Positions 1-6,210 of a stretch of 64,000 nucleotides of DNA are shown here, piece by piece. The notes beneath the pieces were generated by a model. That model ran no database searches, was not told the origin of the DNA, and was given only the letters and a program-made list of their open reading frames with translations. The DNA comes from Aureimonas flava. Lineage in GTDB: Bacteria; Pseudomonadota; Alphaproteobacteria; Rhizobiales; Rhizobiaceae. The stretch's first letter is position 1. Every line of letters begins with the position of its first letter. Location of the stretch: assembly GCF_003583935.1 (NCBI RefSeq), contig NZ_QYRN01000008.1, forward strand, positions 62,001 to 126,000, in the 5' to 3' direction. Both the position numbers and the translations under genes were made by a program.

Positions 1-82
1 AAATGCCTTTATAAGGATGGGGGCTTGGGCCGGGAAGGAGCGGAGCGACGCTCGGCCCGCCGCGCGAACTCGTCGGCGCGGC
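1..82. repeat. 82-bp direct repeat, copy 1
   Basis: This stretch is repeated at 1668-1749 in the same orientation with a single difference (C at 60, T in the other copy). It starts with AAATGCCTTTATAAGG and ends in CGTCGGCGCGGC. The copy may extend left of the window. The two copies bracket the leader peptide and the large 220-1551 gene, as origin or control repeats of a replicon might. Confidence 0.9.
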
Positions 83-187
83 GGCGCTTGACGCGGGGGC
101 GATCCGCCCGGACCCTGAAACGCAAAGACCCGGCCATGTGGGGTTGCCGCCCCGGCCGGGTCATGAAGCGTGTTTACGGAGGCGACG

Positions 188-223
188 ATGCGCGATGGGA
201 CCGCGACCGTCAAGACGAGATGA
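188..223 (+). CDS. 11-aa leader peptide coupled to the next gene
   Basis: A good ribosome binding site (GGAGG at about 178-182) sits 5 nt before an ATG at 188. This frame encodes MRDGTATVKTR and stops at TGA 221-223. The stop overlaps the ATG at 220 of the next gene as ATGA. The downstream gene has no ribosome binding site of its own closer to its ATG. This is the arrangement of a translated leader that hands ribosomes on to a plasmid replication gene, as in IncFII-type rep control. Expression is inferred from layout only. Confidence 0.5.
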   Translation: MRDGTATVKTR

Positions 224-1551
224 GCGTCGAGACCGACGCGTTCGAGTGGGTCCGCGAGCGCGCCTACCAGCGCTGGGGCAGGACGCCAAAGGCCGAACGA
301 CGGGTCGAGGAGGTCGCGGCTTGGTGCGCCGACGCGTCCCGGGCGTGGCGCGCCGGGGGTGAGGGTAGGCATGAGCTATCCGATGCCCAGATCGGCAGCA
401 TGTCGCGCAGCATCGCCAGATTCGTCGTCGATCAGCTCGTGGAGTTTCGGAAGCGTCCGCCGGCCCGCACGACGGCCGAAGGACGGGCGACGGAGCGCCT
501 GCTGATGGCGACCGCCATTCCCGACTGGATCGAGGAGGACGGCGAGCGCGTCACGGCCCGGAAGGTCGCCGCCATCGCGCAGGTCAGTGAACGGAAGGCC
601 TCCCGCGCGCTTGCCGAGCGCCGCGGCGCGCCGAAGCGCGAGGCCCAGGCCGCGGCGCTCGACGGGCACGAGCGCGCGCTGTTCGACGTCGCGAATGCAC
701 TTCTTCCCGACGACGGCTTCTGCGTCCTGCGCGTGAGCGACCTGGAGGCGCGCCTCTGGCCCGAGCCGGCCGAGACCGACGCGGCCCGCCGCAAGCGCCG
801 CTCCCGTCTCCTGAAATCGTTCGAGGCCCTTCGACTGTTGTCGTTCCACGTCGTCGCGAAGGGCGACCTCTTGGCCCTTCGCCGTGGCAGGACGTGGAAG
901 CCCGACGACGCGGCGGCCCGGCTGGCTGCGGCGGCATCGAAGCCCGGTCTCGTCGCCTCCCTCCCGGCTCCTCCGTCGCGTGCCACGTTCTGGACCTCGA
1001 CCGAGGTCCGGGGCCTCGTGGCGACGCTGCGAGTAGCCCTGAAGAAGGGCTATGATCCCGACGTGTTCCGGGACTTCATCGCGATCCAGCGCGTCGTTCT
1101 CGACGGGCGCGCCACGGAGAATCTTCACCGCTTCGCCCATCGGATCAGCGGCGGCTACGGGTACTGGAGCAACGACCTGCCGACCTTCTTCTCCTTCGCG
1201 GCCGCGGGGCACTGGGGCATCCGCCTTGAACCGGGCGTCCGCGACGCGGTCGCCGAACTGGGGCGCCGCATCACCCTGCTGGAAGAGGACGGAAAATGGG
1301 GCCGATCGGCCGAGAGCGTCATGCACTCGCTCGAATGCTTCCAGTCCCGCGGCTCGCCCCTGTTCGAGTGCTTCGAGGCCGAGGGTCGGGCGCGGATCAC
1401 CGCGTTCCGGGCAATCATCGAGGTTCGCGACCGCGCCGGCGACTGGATCGACATCGATCAGGCGCTCGCCCTCTGCGATCGTCTTGCGCGCGAGGAGGAG
1501 GCGGGACGCTGGTCGGCCGAGCCTTATCTCAATCCGGACTGCCCATTCTGA
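220..1551 (+). CDS. Unknown 443-aa protein, candidate replication initiator
   Basis: I do not recognise a family. The open frame extends upstream to 25, but the ATG at 220 is preferred because the residues before it are low-complexity Arg-rich sequence from the repeat and because the stop of the leader peptide overlaps this ATG. Around residues 115-135 a helix-turn-helix-like stretch (VTARKVAAIAQVSERKASRA) suggests DNA binding. The C-terminal half is Trp/Phe-rich and globular. There are no membrane segments. The position between two 82-bp direct repeats, followed at once by a 25-bp inverted repeat, suggests a plasmid-type replication or control protein of the mobilizable element. That role is an inference from context only. 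Confidence 0.55.
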   Translation: MSVETDAFEWVRERAYQRWGRTPKAERRVEEVAAWCADASRAWRAGGEGRHELSDAQIGSMSRSIARFVVDQLVEFRKRPPARTTAEGRATERLLMATAIPDWIEEDGERVTARKVAAIAQVSERKASRALAERRGAPKREAQAAALDGHERALFDVANALLPDDGFCVLRVSDLEARLWPEPAETDAARRKRRSRLLKSFEALRLLSFHVVAKGDLLALRRGRTWKPDDAAARLAAAASKPGLVASLPAPPSRATFWTSTEVRGLVATLRVALKKGYDPDVFRDFIAIQRVVLDGRATENLHRFAHRISGGYGYWSNDLPTFFSFAAAGHWGIRLEPGVRDAVAELGRRITLLEEDGKWGRSAESVMHSLECFQSRGSPLFECFEAEGRARITAFRAIIEVRDRAGDWIDIDQALALCDRLAREEEAGRWSAEPYLNPDCPF

Positions 1552-1574
1552 TCGTTTCGAATTTCGAAGCGATC
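1550..1574. repeat. Inverted repeat just after the 220-1551 gene
   Basis: GATCGTTTCGAA, one T, then TTCGAAGCGATC: 11 of 12 arm positions pair. It begins at the stop codon of the preceding gene. No T tract follows, so it looks more like a protein-binding palindrome than an intrinsic terminator. Confidence 0.6.
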
Positions 1575-1667
1575 CGCCCTGTCTGGCGACCACGTTGTGA
1601 CCGAGCGAGAAAGCTCGAAACCCCTGCGCCACAAGGCTTTCGATAGCCTTCCCGCTCGTCTCCGCCG

Positions 1668-1749
1668 AAATGCCTTTATAAGGATGGGGGCTTGGGCCGG
1701 GAAGGAGCGGAGCGACGCTCGGCCCGTCGCGCGAACTCGTCGGCGCGGC
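1668..1749. repeat. 82-bp direct repeat, copy 2
   Basis: Second copy of the repeat at 1-82, 81 of 82 positions identical. It ends 17 bp before the palindrome at 1766-1783 and lies in the upstream region of the 1845-2213 gene. Confidence 0.9.
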
Positions 1750-1765
1750 AATGGAAACAAAGTCG

Positions 1766-1783
1766 TGTTTGACGTGTCAAACA
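1766..1783. promoter_or_regulatory. Perfect 8+8 bp palindrome, probable operator
   Basis: TGTTTGAC, GT, GTCAAACA: two perfect 8-bp arms with a 2-bp centre, about 60 bp before the start of the 1845-2213 gene. The form is typical of a dimeric repressor site. The binding protein is unknown; the neighbouring small basic protein or the HTH-bearing 220-1551 product are candidates. Confidence 0.5.
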
Positions 1784-1844
1784 TCCATTGCAACTCTTGG
1801 GGAGCGGCGGCACCATTGTCCTGAGACCCGCTCCAGGACCGCCC

Positions 1845-2213
1845 ATGACCAGCCGCGTCGCCGACCCTCTGCACACCCTCTACGACGCGCTGGCCGCCCA
1901 GCAGGCGGCCCAGCCTACCCCTGTCCGTCACCTGCCCGCCGACGAGCGCCGCGCGTACATGCGCGAGGCCAAGCGCCGTTCGCGCGAGCGCCAGCGCGAG
2001 GCGGCCGAGGCCGGGTCTCCACAGGCGACGGACGACGCGATCCGGGCGGCGCTGGCCGACGCCGCGCTGATGATCCTCGCCACCGACGCTCCGGGCGCCG
2101 AGCAGGTCATGTCCGCGCTGCGCAGCGCCTTCCCCGGCCGCGGCGGGGTGGCCGGCACCGTCCGCGCCCGCTGCCGATCGGGGACGCTCCGGCCGACCCT
2201 CCTGCGGCCCTGA
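1845..2213 (+). CDS. Small charged protein of unknown function (122 aa)
   Basis: The ATG at 1845 is preceded by CCAGGA. The product is soluble. Residues 30-52 are dense in Arg, Glu and Lys (around REAKRRSRERQREAAEAG) and probably form a charged helix. A short hydrophobic helix follows (AALADAALMILATDAPG), and the tail is Arg-rich. This composition resembles small DNA-binding or partition/copy-control proteins, but I recognise no family. A probable operator palindrome lies 60 bp upstream, so autoregulation is possible. Confidence 0.5.
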   Translation: MTSRVADPLHTLYDALAAQQAAQPTPVRHLPADERRAYMREAKRRSRERQREAAEAGSPQATDDAIRAALADAALMILATDAPGAEQVMSALRSAFPGRGGVAGTVRARCRSGTLRPTLLRP

Positions 2214-2241
2214 CGGGATTTCCGAACCGGAACAAGGGCTT

Positions 2242-2280
2242 CAAATTGTTGACACCAATCTGGCTCAAATTGTTAACAAG
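2242..2280. repeat. Two tandem 15-bp iteron-like repeats
   Basis: CAAATTGTTGACACC (2242-2256) and CAAATTGTTAACAAG (2266-2280) share their first nine bases and are spaced 24 bp start to start. A third copy, CAAATTGTTGACAAG, lies at 13,086-13,100 near the other end of the element. They sit directly before the hairpin array. Iterons or recombinase/transposase arm sites are both plausible. Confidence 0.65.
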
Positions 2281-2356
2281 CCTCTGTAAACGCTCAGGAA
2301 TTTTTCATCGGGAGCGTTGACGCCAGCGGAAGGCCGTGGGATAACGGGTCTGTCGA

Positions 2357-3037
2357 GGCGGCAACGCCGAGACGCCGATCCGATCCCCGCAGGGGGTTAG
2401 AATTTTCGAGGCTCCGGCCGAGAGGTTCGCGTTTTCGATCCCCCTTGAGGGGTTTTGTGATCGGTCCCCTCGGGGGTCAGGAGAGAGCCGTCATAAGGCG
2501 GATCGAACCTAATGATCGTTCCGCGTAGCGGGTCCCGCATTCTGCCTCGGCTGAATGGGGGGGAAGGCGCTGGCACCGCGCCGTAGGATTACCCCACGGG
2601 GGATTCCTTTTACGGTGCCGACCGCCCTGCGCGAGCAGGGCTTCCCCTGTAAACGCAGGGGTCAACCAGTGTACGACGGTTCACCCGGCGCGCTGGCTCT
2701 ACCCTCCCTGCGCAAGCAGGGTTCCTCCCTTCGTGGGAGGTTGTCTCCTCGGCGACGGGGAGTGGATCGAAACTTATAGAAACCGCTGCACAAGCGGCTC
2801 TGAAATATACGTTGTCGCGAGACATCGTTCACCGCCGAACAGGCGGCTCCTCCCTTCGCGGGAAGGTGTTTCTGCCCTGCGAGAGCAGGGACCCGTTCTC
2901 CCCACACGTGGGAGGGCAAACCGAGGTGGGTAAAGCAGAGGTCTGCTGGTCCATCGGTCTCCCCACATGCGGGAGGGAAATCGCCCTGCGGAAGCGGGGC
3001 CATCTGCAAGACGGGGCGCTCCGGAAACGGGCGCCCC
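2357..3037 (+). ncRNA. Array of about 18 short hairpins, many with GNRA loops
   Basis: No convincing gene lies between 2214 and 3452. Instead there is a dense string of small perfect stems separated by short linkers. GNRA-capped examples: 2357-2368 (loop GCAA), 2625-2640 (GCGA), 2706-2721 (GCAA), 2745-2762 (GCGA), 2813-2824 (GCGA), 2875-2890 (GAGA), 2983-3000 (GGAA) and 3013-3037 (GAAA, bulged 10-bp stem). Others: CCCC/GGGG hairpins at 2385, 2441 and 2466, plus 2644-2661, 2724-2740, 2783-2797, 2832-2846, 2851-2863, 2898-2914, 2934-2947 and 2959-2975. Stem sequences recur: CCCTGC/GCAGGG, CTCCC/GGGAG and CCGCY/RGCGG families. GNRA loops appear only on the plus strand, which argues for plus-strand transcription. 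It matches no RNA family I know, and is inferred to be a structured noncoding RNA. Confidence 0.6.
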
Positions 3038-3452
3038 TTCGGCGTTTCTGAGGCCGAACCGCGGCCCCGCCCATCTCCTCACCGCCCGAAGCCTTGCGAG
3101 TCCTAGCGCCCGGCCGCCCCGGATTGTACGCAACCAAGGATTGCGACCCCCAATCCTTGTCAAGCCGCACCTCCCAATCCTTTGGGCGGTGAGCGTGAGA
3201 AAAACGTTCCGGTTTTCGTGATTTGGAGCCTTCGGATAGGTACGATTTTCCAGCGAGTCCTACCGCGTCGACAGCGTTTTCCGGCGAGTCCTTGTCAATG
3301 TTTTCCCATAAAAATCAGTGCCTTAAATTATTTTTCTTTGCGTCCGAAGCCCTGGACGCCGGGCCGCCTCCTGGGCATTTTCACTGACGACGGAGCCGCC
3401 CGGTCGCGGGCAATTCCGTCAACGTTCAGGATGCAACTTTAAGGAACATTCG

Positions 3453-3899
3453 ATGTCCGACGTGGACGACAAGCAGGCTGCGGAGACCGCCTTGGAGACG
3501 CCGATGCGCGGCGAGGTGATCGCGCTGGACGGCGGGGCGCTCGAAAACCCCGCGTTCGTGAGCCACAAGCGCGGCCGGAACTGGGGCGCAATCCTGACGG
3601 GGCCGAACGCCGCTCGCATGGAGCGGCGGTTCCTGCCGGCGCGCGGGGCGACGGTGGACCTGTCCGACGTGCAGCCCGGACAGGTGATCGAACTCGGCGG
3701 GGACTACGTCACCTCCGGCGGCAACAGGCACTACGACCGCCGCTACTACCTCGTGCTGGCGACGGACGGCGTCGATCAGATGACCGTCGAGCGCCACAGC
3801 ACCGCCGCGCAGGCGCTCCGGGCGGCCCGCGAGCTCGCCAAGGCCGTGCCGGTCATCCAGTCCGCCGCGACGACGGCCGACGCAGCACCGGTGCTGTGA
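3453..3899 (+). CDS. Hypothetical protein (148 aa)
   Basis: First gene of a chain of small unknown genes. It starts at ATG 3453, with AAGGAA 6-8 nt upstream. The product is soluble and slightly acidic, with a compact middle (NWGAILTGPNAARMERRFLPA; GDYVTSGGNRHYDRRYYLV) and an Ala-rich helical end. I recognise no domain. The stop overlaps the next start (TGATG), so the two are probably translationally coupled. The 400 bp before it, at 3040-3440, hold nothing I can identify beyond AT-richer sequence that could carry a promoter. Confidence 0.6.
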   Translation: MSDVDDKQAAETALETPMRGEVIALDGGALENPAFVSHKRGRNWGAILTGPNAARMERRFLPARGATVDLSDVQPGQVIELGGDYVTSGGNRHYDRRYYLVLATDGVDQMTVERHSTAAQALRAARELAKAVPVIQSAATTADAAPVL

Positions 3900-4429
3900 T
3901 GGAGGGCGCGACTCTTTCCATCGGCCCGGGCGGGCTGGTCATGTTCGTGCAATTCTCGGACCCGACCTCCGTCGAGGTCGCAGACCTTCGCCGAGGCAAG
4001 TTGGACATCGGAATCCTCACGGTGGGCGGCACGGGAATCCTCCTGACCCGCTTCGGTGCGGCTATGGACACCCCGAGGTTTCCGCCACAGGACGCCATCG
4101 TGCTGGAGTGCCCGTTCCACATCGGACTCCTTCCGCCCGACCAGCGCCATCTCCCGACGCGCGAGGGTGGTCTGTCGCTCGCCCTGACGATCATCGTCCA
4201 AGACCAGTACGGCACGCAGCGCGGCGGCCGACACCTCGGCCTCGCCATCCCGACCGCCGAGGCGATCGAGCGCATCGTCGCCCGGCAGGCCAAGGAGGCG
4301 GCTCGGCCGGGGTGGACGAGGGCGAGCCACGATGCGGAGGTCGATCGCTTCTACGAGCGCAACCCCGACATCGGCCGGGCAGCCGACCGCCTGTTCGCGA
4401 AGGCGTGGGCGCGGGAGACCGTCCAATGA
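3899..4429 (+). CDS. Hypothetical protein (176 aa)
   Basis: It starts at ATG 3899, overlapping the previous stop by one base. A GTG one codon earlier is possible. The N-terminal half looks beta-rich (GGLVMFVQFSDPTSVEVADL); the C-terminal 50 residues are a charged helix pair (ERIVARQAKEAARP; DRLFAKAWARE). There is no signal peptide and no membrane segment. No family is recognised. The overlaps with the genes on both sides put it in one transcript of element-specific accessory genes. Confidence 0.6.
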   Translation: MEGATLSIGPGGLVMFVQFSDPTSVEVADLRRGKLDIGILTVGGTGILLTRFGAAMDTPRFPPQDAIVLECPFHIGLLPPDQRHLPTREGGLSLALTIIVQDQYGTQRGGRHLGLAIPTAEAIERIVARQAKEAARPGWTRASHDAEVDRFYERNPDIGRAADRLFAKAWARETVQ

Positions 4430-4695
4430 CGACACCCGACGAACTACTCACGTACATCGACCGCGCAGGCTACGAGCGCGCCTGCGCCGACACCGGGACC
4501 ATGCCGCTGCCCGACAACGAGACCGCCCGGCTGGCCGAGACCGGGTACGAGCGACTGGCGGAACTCGCGTCCGCCGGCGCCCCGATGGCCACGAAGGCGG
4601 CCCTCGCCACGCACCTCCGCCGGGGCTGGTCGCTCCACAGCGGCCGGCCGGAGACGACCCCGGTCGGGACTCGGCTTCTCGAAGGGTTGTTGTGA
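4426..4695 (+). CDS. Hypothetical small protein (89 aa)
   Basis: It starts at ATG 4426, overlapping the previous TGA as ATGA. It is a small, predominantly helical soluble protein (TPDELLTYIDRAGYERACAD). No domain is recognised. It is part of the overlapping chain 3453-5481, and the downstream start at 4695 overlaps its stop. Confidence 0.6.
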   Translation: MTTPDELLTYIDRAGYERACADTGTMPLPDNETARLAETGYERLAELASAGAPMATKAALATHLRRGWSLHSGRPETTPVGTRLLEGLL

Positions 4696-4940
4696 TGAAG
4701 GACGACGCTTTCGCACCCGTCGTCGTACCGGAGTCCTCCGGTACGACGCAGCGCCCGCGCCTGTCGCCCGAAGAGCTGACCGTGGTTGCTAAGGCGATGC
4801 GCGAGTCCGCCGCACGCATGGATGCCGTCCTCGGCACCGACATGATGCTCGCGCTCGCCCACCTGGAGGGGCGGCCGGAGGACCCGCTGGCGGCCTTCGT
4901 CGAGTATTGCGGTCTCCCCGACATGCCGGAGGCCCGTTAG
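4695..4940 (+). CDS. Hypothetical small protein (81 aa)
   Basis: It starts at ATG 4695, sharing a base with the previous stop. The first 20 residues are Val/Pro-rich and probably disordered; the rest is helical (LSPEELTVVAKAMRESAAR; MMLALAHLEGRPEDPLAAFV). I recognise no family. It sits in the middle of the small-gene chain. Confidence 0.55.
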   Translation: MKDDAFAPVVVPESSGTTQRPRLSPEELTVVAKAMRESAARMDAVLGTDMMLALAHLEGRPEDPLAAFVEYCGLPDMPEAR

Positions 4941-4942
4941 CC

Positions 4943-5272
4943 ATGCGCGCGCTTCCAGCCACCCTCCGGGCGATCCTCCTCGACCCCGACGCGGACCCCG
5001 GCCACGCCGCTTCCGTCCTCCTGCTGCCGTGGCAGCGGGAGGAGGAAAGCCCTTTCCCTCGGCTGGTGACGGCCGTCGTCCGCGATGGCCGGACGGTTGC
5101 CACGGTGTCGGTCACGAGCGTGGTCGAATGCTGTCACGTCGTTATCATGCGGCGCGGACGCGGCGGCCCTGGCCGGCCGCGCCACTTCCTGACCCTGCCG
5201 GCGGCGCTCGCCGCCGCCGAGACCATCGCCGTCGGCTATGCCCTTGGGCTCAAACCAAGGATGTCCGCATGA
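4943..5272 (+). CDS. Hypothetical protein (109 aa)
   Basis: It starts at ATG 4943, two bases after the previous stop. It is a compact alpha/beta protein: LPATLRAILLDPDADPGHAA near the start, a beta-rich centre ending in a Cys pair (VVECCHVVIM), and a helical end. The predicted strand pattern resembles small DUF-type domains of plasmids, but no specific family is recognised. Its stop overlaps the next start as ATGA. Confidence 0.55.
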   Translation: MRALPATLRAILLDPDADPGHAASVLLLPWQREEESPFPRLVTAVVRDGRTVATVSVTSVVECCHVVIMRRGRGGPGRPRHFLTLPAALAAAETIAVGYALGLKPRMSA

Positions 5273-5481
5273 GCGACCCGATGAATGCCCCGGTGGCGGG
5301 CGGCTTCCTCGCCGTGGTCATCGAGCTTTACGGCGTCGACATTGTTGCCGACGTGCTGCATGTCGACGCCGCGCAGGTCGCAGCGTGGCTTGAAACCGGA
5401 CCGCCTCTCTGGACCTACATCCGCATTTCGGAGTTTGAGGACAAGGTCGAGCGGGCCTCGAAAGACGTCCGACAGGCCTGA
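5269..5481 (+). CDS. Hypothetical small protein (70 aa)
   Basis: It starts at ATG 5269, overlapping the previous stop as ATGA. The central part (ELYGVDIVADVLHVDAAQVA, then WLETG) reads like a helix-turn-helix of the transcription-regulator type, so a small DNA-binding protein is possible. This is a reading of residue pattern only. It is the last gene of the tightly overlapping chain. Confidence 0.5.
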   Translation: MSDPMNAPVAGGFLAVVIELYGVDIVADVLHVDAAQVAAWLETGPPLWTYIRISEFEDKVERASKDVRQA

Positions 5482-5539
5482 CCTGGACGCCCGGACTGCC
5501 GGGCCTCACGCTTGTCTCCCGACCCCAAGGAGGCCCCCC

Positions 5540-5812
5540 ATGCTGCCGATCGTCCTGACCAACGCCCTCCACCGCCGCCCCTGGACGCGGCGCCTCGTCC
5601 TCGCCGCGGGCTACCTCGGCGGGACCGTCGCGCTCGCCTACGGCGGCCTCCTGTTCTGGACGGGCAGCATGAATGACGCGATGGAGTCTGGCTGGTGGAT
5701 GGTCGGCGGGATCGCCGCGTGGCACTACACCGCGGAGGCCCAGACCCTATCCCAGCGCGAGCGCAGGGCCGCGTTGCCTGCTGTCAGCAAGCCCGATCCG
5801 ATCGAATCCTAA
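5540..5812 (+). CDS. Small membrane protein of unknown function (90 aa)
   Basis: The ATG at 5540 follows a strong AAGGAGG site. Two hydrophobic segments are visible, at residues about 20-42 (LVLAAGYLGGTVALAYGGLL) and a weaker one at about 50-66 (GWWMVGGIAAW). The C-terminus is hydrophilic. It probably sits in the inner membrane. It could accompany the DotA/TraY-like protein encoded convergently at 6211-8325, but no family is recognised. Confidence 0.55.
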   Translation: MLPIVLTNALHRRPWTRRLVLAAGYLGGTVALAYGGLLFWTGSMNDAMESGWWMVGGIAAWHYTAEAQTLSQRERRAALPAVSKPDPIES

Positions 5813-5981
5813 GCCGCCTGGACGCCGTTCCGTAACGCCTCTACGGCATCCTCGGTCGCGGGCGCCGATGCCCAAGCGCGAGCGTCGCCGACACGTCGGC
5901 GAGGCAGCTACCCCCGGCCGGGATGCCGCTGGTCGAGGCCGGAACGGCCGCCGGGGCGGCCAGCAGATCGAGGAAACGACC

Positions 5982-6131
5982 ATGGGACAGGCAGCCATCC
6001 AGATCACCGCAGGCATCCGCAGCCGCTGGGTCCGCGCGCTGGCGGTCATGGGGCTGATGGCCCTGCCGCCCGTCATGCTCCTGAGCGCCCCCGTCGTGGT
6101 CTACGCCGTCTGGAAGGCCCTCTACGGCTAA
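5982..6131 (+). CDS. Very small single-pass membrane protein (49 aa)
   Basis: The ATG at 5982 follows GAGGAAA. The product is a single transmembrane helix (MGLMALPPVMLLSAPVVVYA) preceded by a basic, amphipathic N-terminus. It ends just before the terminator shared with the convergent DotA/TraY-like gene. Function is unknown. Membrane mini-proteins of this size are common accessory products of mobile elements. Confidence 0.45.
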   Translation: MGQAAIQITAGIRSRWVRALAVMGLMALPPVMLLSAPVVVYAVWKALYG

Positions 6132-6158
6132 GGCCGGCAGGGTTCGCCGGGAACGACG

Positions 6159-6183
6159 AAGGGCGCCCGCATGGGGCGCCCTT
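6159..6183. terminator. Bidirectional intrinsic terminator
   Basis: AAGGGCGCC (6159-6167) pairs with GGCGCCCTT (6175-6183) around a 7-nt loop. Terminal T and A runs are short on both sides. It lies between the plus-strand small membrane gene (stop 6131) and the end of the minus-strand gene (6211), so it serves convergent transcripts. Confidence 0.65.
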
Positions 6184-6210
6184 TCGCATGTCTGCCGCGT
6201 CCTCGAGCAC

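Noticed and set aside
25-219. N-terminal extension of the 443-aa protein from an upstream start
   Set aside because: The added residues are Arg-rich low-complexity sequence read through the 82-bp repeat, and the coupled leader points to ATG 220.
2600-3040. CRISPR array
   Set aside because: Hairpins recur at short spacing, but there is no constant repeat, spacers are only a few bases, and no cas genes are near.
2330-3060. Integron attC cassette array
   Set aside because: No integrase and no conserved GTTRRRY-type core sites at stem ends; units are much shorter than attC sites.
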